Shown here one piece after another: positions 1-9,213 of a stretch of 32,136 nt of DNA. A program made the position numbers and the translations under genes. Source of the DNA: Peptococcaceae bacterium (GTDB lineage: Bacteria > Bacillota > Desulfotomaculia > Desulfotomaculales > JACDOK01); assembly GCA_017656185.1 (NCBI GenBank), contig JACDOK010000024.1, forward strand, positions 1 to 32,136, written 5' to 3'. The notes beneath the pieces were generated by a model, which ran no database searches, had not been told where the DNA came from, and was given only the letters and a program-made list of their open reading frames with translations. Numbering within the stretch: the stretch's first letter is position 1; the number at the start of each line of letters is the position of its first letter.

Positions 1-1
1 T

Positions 2-1969
2 CTGACTGCCGAGCCGGAGATGATTCGGGCCTTTAGGGATACGTGGGAGTTGGGGATACATTCTTATTTGACGTATTTGCGGGACCGTTTGCTGTTGGCA
101 AGAGAGCTTCTTACTGAAAGTGGAAGCTGTTTTGTGCAAATTAATGATGAGAATGTGCATTTAGTAAGATGCTTAATGGATGAAGTTTTTGGTAAGAAGA
201 ACTATGTTACTATGATAGCCGCAAAACGACCCACAATGGCGAAATCTATTATTAGAAATAATTTTATTTATATATTATGGTATGGGAAAAATGTTCTTAA
301 TATTAAATCACATAAGTTATTTCGCTTAAGAAAACAACATGAGTTACCAGGTTTTGAGAAGAAATCGCTAGGAATGGAACACAAAGAGACTGGAGAAAAG
401 AAAACAGTAACACCTGAAATACGTAAAAATTTGCAGAAATATACAGATAAATGGCGCATATATCAACTTGATAATTTAGTCGCTATGGAGAAATCTGAAG
501 GTAGAAACTACACATTTGAATTTAATGGTAAAAAATATTCACCTGGTTTAAAAGGTTGGAAGGTAAGTTTAGAAGGCATGCAAGAATTAGAAAAAGCTAA
601 TAGATTAGAAGCACGTGGAAATACATTATGTTTTAAGAATTACTTAGATGATTACCCAGTGATAGAAATAACTAACTTATGGGAGGATACAGCTGGTCCC
701 AATAAAGAAGTAATTTATGTTGTACAAACAAAAGATACTATTATTGAACGCTGCCTCCTCATGACTACCGACCCTGGCGACCTTGTATTTGATCCCACCT
801 GTGGCAGTGGTACTACCGCTTATGTGGCTGAAAAGTGGGGGCGCCGGTGGATCACTTGCGATACTTCTCGCGTAGCTATAACTCTGGCCAAGCAGCGCTT
901 AATGACGGCTGTATATGATTATTATGAACTGGCCCATCCGGAAGAAGGGGTGAGCAGCGGCTTTAAATACAAGACCGTTCCACATATAACTCTAAAGACT
1001 ATAGCTTATAATGAACCTCCAAAAAAGGAAACTCTTTACGATCAGCCCTACATTGATCGCAAGAAAAAACGGGTCACCGGGCCTTTTACGGTGGAAGCGG
1101 TGCCGGCACCGGTGGTAAAGTCCCTTGATGAAGTTGAGCAAGAGATAAAAGAAGGCGACAATTCAGTGGCCCGTACGGGTGAAACCCTACGGCAGTCCCA
1201 GTGGCGGGACGAACTGTTGAAAACCGGGATTCGCGGCAAGAACGGTCAAATGATTGAGTTTTCCCGGATTGAACCCCTGCCTGGCACCAGCTGGCTGCAC
1301 GCCGACGGGGAAACAAAGGAGAACGAGCCCAAGCGGGTGGTAATTTCCTTCGGACCCGAACATGCGCCGCTGGAACAGCGGCAGGTGGCCCTGGCCATTG
1401 AAGAAGCGCAAAATCTGGTGCCCAGGCCCAAACTCATCGTATTTGCCGCCTTTCAGTTTGACCCGGAAGCGGCCAAGGACATAGACGAACTTGACTGGCC
1501 CGGCGTCACTCTTCTTAAGGCACAAATGAATGCCGACCTGTTGACCGAGGGCCTGAAGAAAAAGAGGTCAAATAACCAGTTGTTCTGGTTAATCGGTCAG
1601 CCGGATATAGATATCCGCCGGGACAAAGAAGGTAAATACATTGTCGAAGTGCTTGGCTTTGATTACTACAACACTAGAACCGGCGAGATTGAGTCCGGTG
1701 ATACTTCCAAAATTGCTATGTGGATGCTGGATACCGATTATGACGGCAGGAGCCTGTATCCGCAGCAGGTATTTTTCCCTATGGCCGGGGCAAAGGACGG
1801 CTGGGCTAAGTTGGCCAAAAGCCTTAAAGCAGAGATTGACCAGGAATTAATAGAAAAATACCGGGGAACGGTATCTTTGCCGTTTGTGCCGGGTGCTCAT
1901 AAAAGAGTGGCAGTTAAAATTATTGATGATCGCGGGATTGAATCTCTTAAAATCCTGGAGGTGAAATAG
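2..1969 (+). CDS. Type III-like (beta-class) adenine DNA methyltransferase, 5' end missing
   Basis: This is the modification subunit of a restriction-modification system, transferring methyl groups from S-adenosylmethionine to adenine in DNA. The frame is open from the first bases of the window, before the ATG at 20, so the N-terminus and the expected DPPY catalytic motif lie outside. About 240 residues into the visible part is the SAM-binding motif DPTCGSGTT followed by GRRWITCD. A catalytic motif before, and SAM motif after, the target-recognition domain is the beta-class order. Roughly nucleotides 121-760, the expected target-recognition domain, are far more AT-rich than both flanks. About 380 residues follow the SAM motif, a long C-terminal extension seen in methyltransferases paired with large helicase-nucleases. 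The stop overlaps the start of the downstream gene by one base, so the pair is translationally coupled. Family assignment is firm; the recognition sequence cannot be told. Confidence 0.9.
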   Translation: MTAEPEMIRAFRDTWELGIHSYLTYLRDRLLLARELLTESGSCFVQINDENVHLVRCLMDEVFGKKNYVTMIAAKRPTMAKSIIRNNFIYILWYGKNVLNIKSHKLFRLRKQHELPGFEKKSLGMEHKETGEKKTVTPEIRKNLQKYTDKWRIYQLDNLVAMEKSEGRNYTFEFNGKKYSPGLKGWKVSLEGMQELEKANRLEARGNTLCFKNYLDDYPVIEITNLWEDTAGPNKEVIYVVQTKDTIIERCLLMTTDPGDLVFDPTCGSGTTAYVAEKWGRRWITCDTSRVAITLAKQRLMTAVYDYYELAHPEEGVSSGFKYKTVPHITLKTIAYNEPPKKETLYDQPYIDRKKKRVTGPFTVEAVPAPVVKSLDEVEQEIKEGDNSVARTGETLRQSQWRDELLKTGIRGKNGQMIEFSRIEPLPGTSWLHADGETKENEPKRVVISFGPEHAPLEQRQVALAIEEAQNLVPRPKLIVFAAFQFDPEAAKDIDELDWPGVTLLKAQMNADLLTEGLKKKRSNNQLFWLIGQPDIDIRRDKEGKYIVEVLGFDYYNTRTGEIESGDTSKIAMWMLDTDYDGRSLYPQQVFFPMAGAKDGWAKLAKSLKAEIDQELIEKYRGTVSLPFVPGAHKRVAVKIIDDRGIESLKILEVK

Positions 1970-4701
1970 TGGCCGGTACCATTGATCAACTTATTATCAA
2001 CAGCCCTTACGAAAAACCTACCAGGCACTGGAGCTATAACCGCGAGAAAAGGGAATTTAACCTTAAGAAAGGTAGAAGACCGGCCGGTTATGTAATCGCT
2101 TCTGGGAAATCCAAGTCCTTTGACGATCCGGGCATTTTTATAGAGTTGCCGCTGGTCAATAAAATACGCAAGCGAGTGGATGATTGGCGTGAAAGGGGAT
2201 ATCCGGGAGTAACGGGCATAACTAAAAAGCTTTTGGAACACTGGCAGGACCCCGAGGAACGCCATGACCGCCGTTTCTTTTTTTGTCAGTTGGAAGCTAT
2301 TGAAACGCTAATATGGCTGATAGAGGCATCACCTGCCGATAAACAAGGTATCAAAATTCCTTCCGATGGCGGTGAGTTCCGGCGCTTGTGCAGTAAAATG
2401 GCCACCGGTGCGGGAAAAACTATCGTCATGGCCATGCTTATCGCCTGGCAGGTATTGAACAAAGTAACTTACCCCCAGGATACCCGATTTTCTAAAAACG
2501 TGCTGGTCGTAGCCCCGGGCCTGACCGTTAAAAGCAGGCTGCAGGTCTTAAACCCTGCGGCCAGTAATAACTATTACCAGGAATTTAATATTGTCCCTTC
2601 TACTTTGTTTGATAAATTGCGTCAGGGTAAAGTGCGGATAATTAACTGGCATGTTATGAAGCCAAAGGATGAAAGTTCTGGCCCCAGAGTGGTTAAAAAG
2701 GGGCCGGAGAGTGATGAGGCATTTACCAGAAGAGTTTTGGAGGAAATATCGTCAGCTAAAAATATAATTGTGATCAATGATGAGGCCCATCATGCCTGGC
2801 GTGTACCGGCGGAGTCCAAAGTTAAAGGGGTTAAAAAAGAAGAAATAGAGGAGGCTACCCTTTGGGTTGGCGGCCTTGACCGGATTCATAAAAAAAGGGG
2901 AATACTTTATTGTTTTGATTTTTCGGCTACTCCTTTTGCGCCATCAGGCAAAAAGGCGGCCGAAGAAGCGCTTTTTGGCTGGATTGTTTCGGATTTTAGT
3001 TTAAACGATGCCATTGAGTCGGGCCTGGTAAAAACCCCCCGGGTAGTAGTCAGGGATGATGGTACACTGACCAAAGAGTACAAATCCCGCTTTTATCACA
3101 TTTATATGGATGAGGAAGTTAAAGATAACCTCAACCGCAAAGCAAAACCTGAAGAACCCCTTCCCGACCTGGTAACCAACGCCTACTACTTTCTGGGCAA
3201 GGATTGGCTGGAAACGGCTAGGCGTTGGAAAGCTGCCGGCCAAAAAACTCCTCCGGTGATGATTACCATCTGTAATCGTACCGAAACTGCCGCCCGGATT
3301 GAGTATGCTTTTAATCACGGTAAAATCCTTATTGATGAGCTGAAAGCGCCGGATAAGACCTTGCGCATTGACTCCAAGGTGTTGGAGAAGGCAGAAAGTA
3401 AAATTGAAGATCCAGAACCGAAGTCTTCTAAAAAGGATCAGGCTGAGATACTTAGGCTAACGGTGGACACCGTGGGGCAGGTTGGTCAACCCGGGGAGCA
3501 AATTCAAAATGTCATTGCCGTGGCTATGCTTTCCGAGGGCTGGGATGCCAAAACCGTAACCCATATCATGGGGCTGCGAGCCTTTTCCAGCCAGCTCCTT
3601 TGTGAACAGGTGGTAGGCCGGGGCTTGCGCCGGACGTCCTATGAAATAAACCCGGAAACCGGATTCTTTGAGCCCGAATATGTAAACATCTTCGGCGTAC
3701 CTTTTACCTTTCTGCCCCATGAGGGTGGGGATGGCACGCCACCGCCACCGCCGCCGCCTAAGACTTGCATCGAACCGGTGCCGGAAAAAAGGCAATATGA
3801 GATCCGCTGGCCCAACATTATTCGTATCGACTATGTCTACCGGCCCCGCCTCACGCTGGACTGGCAAAAGGTAAAGCCTCTGGAATTGAGACCGGAGGAA
3901 ACACCTACCTTAACAGAAATGGCGCCTCTTGTGGATGGCAAGCCTGATGTCAGTAAGTTAACTCGCATAGATCTGGAAGAACTGGGACGCAGATATCGTA
4001 AGCAGAGGATAATTTTTGAAGCAGCCAGGGATGTTTATGAGCAAATGAAACCAGGCTGGCCGGGAAGCAAGGAATACCTTTTGTTTCAATTAATAAAGCT
4101 GGTGGAAAAGTTTATAAGCTCTGATAAGATACTAATTCCGGAGCCTTTTGATAAGGATGAATTAAGAAGGCGCGTATTAATTACTTTGAATATGAATAAG
4201 ATTGTTCACCACATTTTTGAGGCTATCCGGTTTGAGAATGCCGAGAAGATAGAACCTGTGTTTGACAGGGAACAACCCATCCGTTCCACAGGCGATATGA
4301 TGACGTGGTATACCAGCAAGCCTTGTGAAGTTACCAGGAAATCGCATATCAGCCACGTTGTGTTTGACAGTACCTGGGAAGCCAGCGAGGCTTTTGAACT
4401 TGAACGGAATGAAAACGTCGCGGCTTGGGTTAAAAATGACCATCTTGGGTTTGAGATACTATATGTTTACAAAGGTGTCGTGCGCAAATACAGGCCCGAT
4501 TTCTTAATACGTTTAAAAAACGGCAAGATGCTGGTTTTAGAGGTAAAAGGTCGGGATGATCAGCAGAGCAAGACAAAACGTCAAGCGCTGCAGGAGTGGA
4601 TCAAGGCTGTAAATGCTCACGGTGGTTTTGGTGAGTGGTGTGAAGACATTTCCTACAGTATTGCAGATTTAAAGGGTATTCTTGCCAAGCATAATGGGTA
4701 A
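1969..4701 (+). CDS. Restriction endonuclease helicase-nuclease subunit (Type III Res-like)
   Basis: This is the ATP-dependent restriction subunit partnering the methyltransferase just upstream. The 910 residues show superfamily 2 helicase motifs in order: Walker A ATGAGKT near residue 145, a DEAH box (NDEAHH) near 270, SATPF near 317, and motif VI VVGRGLRR near 546. A C-terminal PD-(D/E)xK nuclease is visible as RPDFLIRL followed by VLEVKGRD, near residues 842-862. A run of seven prolines near residue 590 probably links helicase lobe 2 to the rest. The GTG start at 1969-1971 shares its first base with the upstream TAG stop and has GGAGGTG five bases before it, which supports this start. All key motifs are intact, so the enzyme looks functional. 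It resembles the broad DEAD/DEAH restriction endonuclease families more than classical EcoP1I Res, so the subtype is uncertain. Confidence 0.9.
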   Translation: MAGTIDQLIINSPYEKPTRHWSYNREKREFNLKKGRRPAGYVIASGKSKSFDDPGIFIELPLVNKIRKRVDDWRERGYPGVTGITKKLLEHWQDPEERHDRRFFFCQLEAIETLIWLIEASPADKQGIKIPSDGGEFRRLCSKMATGAGKTIVMAMLIAWQVLNKVTYPQDTRFSKNVLVVAPGLTVKSRLQVLNPAASNNYYQEFNIVPSTLFDKLRQGKVRIINWHVMKPKDESSGPRVVKKGPESDEAFTRRVLEEISSAKNIIVINDEAHHAWRVPAESKVKGVKKEEIEEATLWVGGLDRIHKKRGILYCFDFSATPFAPSGKKAAEEALFGWIVSDFSLNDAIESGLVKTPRVVVRDDGTLTKEYKSRFYHIYMDEEVKDNLNRKAKPEEPLPDLVTNAYYFLGKDWLETARRWKAAGQKTPPVMITICNRTETAARIEYAFNHGKILIDELKAPDKTLRIDSKVLEKAESKIEDPEPKSSKKDQAEILRLTVDTVGQVGQPGEQIQNVIAVAMLSEGWDAKTVTHIMGLRAFSSQLLCEQVVGRGLRRTSYEINPETGFFEPEYVNIFGVPFTFLPHEGGDGTPPPPPPPKTCIEPVPEKRQYEIRWPNIIRIDYVYRPRLTLDWQKVKPLELRPEETPTLTEMAPLVDGKPDVSKLTRIDLEELGRRYRKQRIIFEAARDVYEQMKPGWPGSKEYLLFQLIKLVEKFISSDKILIPEPFDKDELRRRVLITLNMNKIVHHIFEAIRFENAEKIEPVFDREQPIRSTGDMMTWYTSKPCEVTRKSHISHVVFDSTWEASEAFELERNENVAAWVKNDHLGFEILYVYKGVVRKYRPDFLIRLKNGKMLVLEVKGRDDQQSKTKRQALQEWIKAVNAHGGFGEWCEDISYSIADLKGILAKHNG

Positions 4702-5169
4702 AAGAAGGGGTTGTCTGGGGGGATGCAGAAACTACGGGATGCCCAGGGTCAGGACCGCGTTAGCTGTACAACTGGAGTTTGAACGGTTTAGAGAAGTGGA
4801 TATGGCTCCGGTGGTATTTCAATCTCACGCTCCTATGACCGTTACCACGACCTCGCGGCTGTAGGTCTGTACCTTAATTATCTTCTGCAAGTTCTAAAAC
4901 TCCTTTTCGTCAAAAAAATTGTACTCACTAAAATCAATCTCCCCATTTACACCTTCTTAAAGCGGCAACCTTAATTCCCTACAATGGGATATTTTTCTTG
5001 CGCGCCTTGAAAATTCCTTCATTGTCTGGTAAACTGGCCTTGGAAAGTAAGGCTTTCCGGGTTAAGATGTTGATTTAACTTAATCTTGGTAGGGAAAACA
5101 GTTTGCGGTTTTGTAATTCTGGTGGCTGTAAAATATTCGGTGAGGTGTATTAGAAGGAAGGTTGTACAA
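4702..5169. other. 468-base stretch without a recognisable gene
   Basis: No open frame here carries a recognisable domain. A 60-codon frame starting inside the nuclease gene (4682-4864) has no ribosome binding site and matches nothing I know. It could be debris of a lost gene next to the restriction system. A short GGAAAG/CTTTCC hairpin lies near 5042-5058. The last 30 bases hold the ribosome binding site of the following gene. Confidence 0.4.
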
Positions 5170-5604
5170 ATGAAAAACAGGCTTGCCAATGACATGAAAA
5201 CCGCCCTCAGGAACAAGGACAAACAGCGGCTGGCTACCATCCGCCTGGTGATGGCGGCGATCAAAAACCAGGAAATTGAAAAAGGCGAATTGCAGGACAG
5301 CGACATTTTTGCCATTATCCAAAAAGAAATCAAACAGACCAAAGAGTCGCTGGAAGCTTATCAAAAAGCCGGCAACAGCGAACAGGTGCAGGAGTTGACC
5401 AAGCGCTTGGCCATTTTGCAGGAATATTTACCCCGTCAAATGACCGCAGAAGAAATCAAAGCCCTGGTTCTTAAAGTCATGGATGAAAACAACATTCAAA
5501 GTCCCAAAGAGAAGGGTAAATTGATGGGTTTGGTGATGCCTCAGGTAAAAGGCAGGGCTGACGGTAAGCTTGTCAACAAAGTGGTCAGCGAATTGCTGAA
5601 ATAA
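5170..5604 (+). CDS. GatB/YqeY domain protein
   Basis: This is a 144-residue protein of the YqeY family, whose fold matches the tail domain of the GatB amidotransferase subunit and is thought to bind tRNA-like partners; its cellular role is not settled. Typical features are the start MKNRLANDMKTALRNKDK, the stretch LRLVMAAIKNQEIE-like at residues 21-35 (here IRLVMAAIKNQEIE), LAILQEYLPRQMT near 80-92, and the glycine-rich end GKLMGLVMPQVKGRADG. The ATG at 5170 was chosen because AGAAGGAAGG precedes it by a suitable distance and the family starts here; the frame extends upstream to 5086 but that part resembles no family member. In many Firmicutes the gene follows rpsU; here it stands alone. Confidence 0.93.
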   Translation: MKNRLANDMKTALRNKDKQRLATIRLVMAAIKNQEIEKGELQDSDIFAIIQKEIKQTKESLEAYQKAGNSEQVQELTKRLAILQEYLPRQMTAEEIKALVLKVMDENNIQSPKEKGKLMGLVMPQVKGRADGKLVNKVVSELLK

Positions 5605-5725
5605 CTTACAATATGTCGTTTTAACCCTAAGCTATAGGTTCTTTCGTTATTACATTAGCGGCATGAGAAAGGAACCGGGCCATAAGTTCAGATAAGGCGG
5701 GAATAATAAATAGTGGAAGGGTTCT

Positions 5726-6037
5726 TCATAGATCATTGTACGGCTCGGGCCGGTGTGGAAAAAGTTCCTTAGCTTTAAAAAATGCTTCTATCGCCTGATC
5801 GTATTTTTTTAATTCAAAAAGGGCATATCCCAACGCGGTGTAACCATTAAAAGCCATTGGGTCAATTTTTATCGCCTGCTCGAACAGCTTAGCGGCTTCT
5901 TCATGCTTTTCCTGTAAAGTCAGGTTGTACCCAGCAATAATCTTCTGCATGGCCTCCTGGGCAGCACCGGCGGGTTGTGAACCGGCTGTAAGAAAAATAA
6001 TCAGCAATACTAATATGACTATCTTTTTTTGCAGCAT
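5726..6037 (-). CDS. Short secreted or anchored TPR protein
   Basis: This 103-residue protein begins with a charged MLQKK and a long hydrophobic stretch (residues about 6-26) ending AGAAQ, typical of a signal peptide or membrane anchor. Two tetratricopeptide repeats follow at about residues 36-64 and 65-96 (ALGYALFELKKYDQAIEAF is the clearest). TPRs bind other proteins, so a role as an adaptor at the outer membrane face is inferred. The protein stops at PEPYNDL, which looks like the first residues of a third repeat, so the 3' end may have been lost. GGGGGC lies upstream of the ATG. It is transcribed in the same direction as the TauE-like gene behind it, about 75 bases away. Confidence 0.75.
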   Translation of the reverse strand: MLQKKIVILVLLIIFLTAGSQPAGAAQEAMQKIIAGYNLTLQEKHEEAAKLFEQAIKIDPMAFNGYTALGYALFELKKYDQAIEAFFKAKELFPHRPEPYNDL

Positions 6038-6111
6038 TACAAGCCCCCGTCCGAAGATAGGTTTTGTCCTTATATATCACACATACCTCATTTTTATACC
6101 AAATCGGTCAG

Positions 6112-7080
6112 TTAGAAGAAAAATTGGAGAATATAACGCAATGCCAGGAAAAGAATAAGCGCCGCCATGATGCCTTTCACAATTCGTTCTTTCAAATATT
6201 TCTGCAGGTATGCGCCGCAGTATGTTCCTAAAAGTCCGCCTACTCCGAACAAAGCACCCAGCAGCCAGTCGGGGGATACGTTTGTGGAGGTGCCTATAGG
6301 AGTCAAAGCCAGCAGTGAATAAAAAATCACTCCTACGATAGAGGTAAGAAATGTCCCGGCAAGAGCGGCTCCGGCCACCGTATATACGGGCAGGCCCAGG
6401 AGAGAAACGCAGAACGGGGCGATGATGGCGCCCCCGCCTATGCCGTATATACCTCCTATCAGTCCTACCGCCAGTGCCAGCGTAAAGATGACCATAGTAC
6501 CAAAGGAATAAGTTTCGCCCCAAAATTCATATTCGATTTTCCTAAGCGAAAAACTCTTGGTTTTGACAACGGCATCAACCGGCAGACCGGCCGCTATTCT
6601 TTTCCTGGTTTCAGTTTTCAGCTGCTTTACGCGTTCCTTGAATTTTTGTTCCAGGGCCTTATTTTGGGCCTTTTGGTTACTTGACTTGCCGGTGAATTCG
6701 AAAATCAATTTGCCCCCCAGATACAAAAGCACCATTCCCACGAACAACTTAAAAGCTCTGGGATCGGGCAGATAGACAATACGTACCCAGGAACCCAAAA
6801 ACACTCCCGGGAGGGTGCCGGCGATGATAACCCAGGTGAGAGGCCAGGCCATACGCCCTTCTTTGATGTAACGATACAATCCCCCGGGTATGGCTACGAT
6901 GTTGTAAATCAAATTGGTGGGGCTCACGGAAGGACTGGTGTAATGAAGCACGCTTACTTGAAAAGGTAACAGCAAAAATGCGCCCGATACTCCTGCCGAT
7001 GCCGTTACGGAAGAAACCAAAAAAGCCACCAGCGGGGGAATAATAGGATTTACCTCTACGCCGGAAACGGGGAAAAGCAT
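6112..7080 (-). CDS. TauE/SafE family membrane exporter
   Basis: This 322-residue integral membrane protein belongs to the TauE/SafE (DUF81) family, implicated in export of sulfite, sulfoacetate or other small organic anions. It has an N-terminal half of about four hydrophobic segments, a charged cytoplasmic loop of about 60 residues (about 130-190, rich in K, E and R) and a second half containing the glycine-rich GLIGGIYGIGGGAIIAP typical of the family. The N-terminal half carries the matching but degenerate stretch ASAGVSGAFLLLPF. The ATG at 7080 has GAAAGGGA six bases upstream. Substrate cannot be told. It is divergent from the arginine decarboxylase gene. Confidence 0.88.
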   Translation of the reverse strand: MLFPVSGVEVNPIIPPLVAFLVSSVTASAGVSGAFLLLPFQVSVLHYTSPSVSPTNLIYNIVAIPGGLYRYIKEGRMAWPLTWVIIAGTLPGVFLGSWVRIVYLPDPRAFKLFVGMVLLYLGGKLIFEFTGKSSNQKAQNKALEQKFKERVKQLKTETRKRIAAGLPVDAVVKTKSFSLRKIEYEFWGETYSFGTMVIFTLALAVGLIGGIYGIGGGAIIAPFCVSLLGLPVYTVAGAALAGTFLTSIVGVIFYSLLALTPIGTSTNVSPDWLLGALFGVGGLLGTYCGAYLQKYLKERIVKGIMAALILFLALRYILQFFF

Positions 7081-7113
7081 GCTATCCCTTTCTTCCCAAA
7101 GTACCTAATATAC

Positions 7114-7119
7114 ATTATA
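7114..7119 (-). promoter_or_regulatory. Probable -10 box for the TauE/SafE gene
   Basis: A perfect TATAAT reads on the minus strand about 35 bases ahead of the ATG. The -35 region (TATTCT at 17 bases) is weak. Confidence 0.4.
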
Positions 7120-7252
7120 TACATAGCTTCATATAAAGAATACCATAAAGCTTTGGCTGGCAATTGTTTTTTACATAAAACTTCACTTCAGTAACATTTC
7201 TTATACCCGTGAATACTCTGGTAAGGTAAAAATTTATCAGGAGGTATAAAAG

Positions 7253-7714
7253 TTGTTACCAACGCCGAAAAAGTTTACGATGGTCGCCGGTTCCGGAGAG
7301 GGGAACACAGCACTAACTGCCTTTGACTCTGCTCTGCTAAACGCTGGTGTAGGGAACCTAAATTTGATTAAAGTCTCAAGTATCCTTCCCCCTAAAGCTG
7401 AATACCGTGCTGAACTGCAAATACCTCCGGGGTCATTAGTACCTACCGCCTACGGTACTATTTACAGCCAAAATCCCGGTGAAATTATCTCGGCGGCTGT
7501 AGCGGTTGGAATTCCGGAAGGCGACACTTTTGGGGTCATAATGGAATGTGCGGGTATCTATCGCAAAGAAGAAATAGAGGAGCACATTAAAAATATGGTT
7601 AACGAAGCATTTAAAATAAGAAATCTTGCTTTGAAAGAAGTTAAAGTCTGTGCTGCCGAACATGAAGTCATTTGCTGCGGCAGTGCTTTCGCCGGGGTGA
7701 TATTATGGTTTTAA
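7253..7714 (+). CDS. Pyruvoyl-dependent arginine decarboxylase
   Basis: This enzyme converts arginine to agmatine and CO2, a first step towards putrescine and spermidine, using a pyruvoyl group made from an internal serine instead of pyridoxal phosphate. The 153-residue proenzyme has the self-cleavage region IKVSSILPP; cleavage is expected between Ser42 and Ser43, making the pyruvoyl group on residue 43. Other family features are the N-terminal TMVAGSGEGNTALTAFD and IMECAGIYRKEE near residues 100-112. The TTG start at 7253 is supported by AGGAGGT eight bases upstream and by the family's normal start. No spermidine synthase or agmatinase gene is next to it; the downstream gene is convergent, seven bases away. 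Confidence 0.92.
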   Translation: MLPTPKKFTMVAGSGEGNTALTAFDSALLNAGVGNLNLIKVSSILPPKAEYRAELQIPPGSLVPTAYGTIYSQNPGEIISAAVAVGIPEGDTFGVIMECAGIYRKEEIEEHIKNMVNEAFKIRNLALKEVKVCAAEHEVICCGSAFAGVILWF

Positions 7715-7721
7715 AAAACGA

Positions 7722-8153
7722 TTAGAATGAAGAATCCAAGCCCACAAGGATAATCCCCAATACAATAAACACGGCTCCTAAAAGTTTTACGGGTGACAGG
7801 GATTCTCCCAGAAGACTATACCCAACCCAAAGGGTAAACAAAGGCGAAGCAGATAGGACCAGGGCTGTTTTACCTATATCGCCCCATTTTATGGCTGCAT
7901 AGTAAGCCAGGTCTCCGGCAAAAGTAGCCAAAAATGCTTCTGCAGCAAGAAAACACCAACTCCGTGCCGGTATCGTAATAATACGTCCAATACCGCCGCT
8001 GGCAAAAACCCAGGTTCCAATTAAAAGTACCGTTATCAGGGTGCGGGCGGCCAATCCATCAAGAGGGTGAACCCCTCTTAACCCTATCTTGCCAAATGCG
8101 GGAGCAACTCCCCAACATATGGCACCGATCATAGCCAGAAAGAAGGCGTACAT
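7722..8153 (-). CDS. EamA (DMT superfamily) single-domain transporter
   Basis: This 143-residue membrane protein has one EamA domain, half the size of the usual two-domain drug/metabolite transporters; such single-domain forms are expected to work as dimers. Five hydrophobic segments can be seen, opening with MYAFFLAMIGAICWGVAP and closing with LLGAVFIVLGIILVGL. The segment LSASPLFTLWVGYSLLGE is a typical EamA signature. Nineteen bases separate it from the VanW gene upstream, so the two are probably co-transcribed. GGGGGTGGG precedes the ATG. The substrate is unknown. Confidence 0.88.
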   Translation of the reverse strand: MYAFFLAMIGAICWGVAPAFGKIGLRGVHPLDGLAARTLITVLLIGTWVFASGGIGRIITIPARSWCFLAAEAFLATFAGDLAYYAAIKWGDIGKTALVLSASPLFTLWVGYSLLGESLSPVKLLGAVFIVLGIILVGLDSSF

Positions 8154-8172
8154 TGCGACCCACCCCCAGCAG

Positions 8173-9099
8173 TTATTGCGGCCCTCGTTCTACCACCTGC
8201 GTCATGGGGCGGTAGTAGTCAATACCTAATTCCTTTGTTACAGTCTTACTATCGGAATATTCAATTGTGAGCCATGATTTTACGGTAAGGCCGTCAGCAC
8301 CCGGTATGATGACTTTTTCCTCGCCAGGCTGTAACTTGGTGTTATTACGGTAAATTACCGGCATTTCTTGCCGGTGAAGGATCTTATGGTGCCATTTAAC
8401 CTTGGGGGGTCTCGACCTGCCGTAAAAAGCTATATACAGTGTATTTCCCTTGGTATCTGCCCAAATAATGATAGGATGTTCCGTATTGTTTTGGAATTTA
8501 AAATCCCGGTTCCCGTATGATACGGTAGCATCCTGTCCAGGGGGAACATAAGGTACCATCATTCCGTGACAGTGCCGCTCTATAATTTTTAAGTTGGCAA
8601 GGATGGCTACATTGTACAGAGTCGTTGATACCTTACAAACCCCGCCTCCTATGGTTTTCACTACCTGGTTACCCATGTAAGTGGGTCCCTCCCTAAAGCC
8701 GCGTTCTTTGGTATATGGCCCAATAGCTGTATTCATAGAAAAGATTTCGCCGGGATTTACGACTGTTCCGGCCAGCAAGTCTGCTGCCCGGGCGACATTA
8801 TACTCCTCCCCGGGTAGAGGGTCCGGTAACGTAGTTTGAAAGGCAGCCATTCTCATTGACACTTCATATTTAGCCAGTAATTCTTGAAAATCTTCATCGT
8901 TTTCCCACATTAAAGAACCATATGCCGGCCTGCCATATGGGTGAAGGTCATCTGTTTGCGGAAGTTGGTTCACGACACTTGCCCGATCATTATGGGGATG
9001 TTGAGAAGGTTGACAACTAGTAAGAAATCGAGCCGTAAACGTTACGGTTAGTCCTGAGAAAACCAGGACTATTAAAATCCCTCGGGCCAAGTTTTTCAC
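8173..9099 (-). CDS. VanW family protein, exported
   Basis: This 308-residue protein has an N-terminal hydrophobic segment (about residues 6-26), so it is exported or anchored, followed by the VanW domain from about residue 95. Signature stretches are NPGEIFSMNTAIGPYT, GGGVCKVSTTLYNVAILA and NNTEHPIIIWA. The last 60 residues (GEEKVIIPGADGL onward) resemble a G5-type extension, common in VanW proteins. VanW was named from vancomycin resistance clusters, but the biochemical role is unknown; a cell-wall role is likely. The GTG start has AAGGAGG eight bases upstream. No van resistance genes are present here, so drug resistance should not be assumed. Confidence 0.9.
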   Translation of the reverse strand: MKNLARGILIVLVFSGLTVTFTARFLTSCQPSQHPHNDRASVVNQLPQTDDLHPYGRPAYGSLMWENDEDFQELLAKYEVSMRMAAFQTTLPDPLPGEEYNVARAADLLAGTVVNPGEIFSMNTAIGPYTKERGFREGPTYMGNQVVKTIGGGVCKVSTTLYNVAILANLKIIERHCHGMMVPYVPPGQDATVSYGNRDFKFQNNTEHPIIIWADTKGNTLYIAFYGRSRPPKVKWHHKILHRQEMPVIYRNNTKLQPGEEKVIIPGADGLTVKSWLTIEYSDSKTVTKELGIDYYRPMTQVVERGPQ

Positions 9100-9213
9100 C
9101 AGGTAACCTCCTTAAACTATACAACCATAATAAATACTTATTCGTAACAGCTTTAGGCATTCTCAAAAAACTGTACCCCGGAAGTATCCTTGTAAGGTGT
9201 GTTTTAAGGAAAC

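Noticed and set aside
4682-4864. 60-codon frame after the nuclease gene
   Set aside because: It starts inside the nuclease gene, has no ribosome binding site and no known motif.
8173-9099. Vancomycin resistance locus
   Set aside because: VanW-domain proteins are widespread and no vanH, vanA/B or vanX gene accompanies it.
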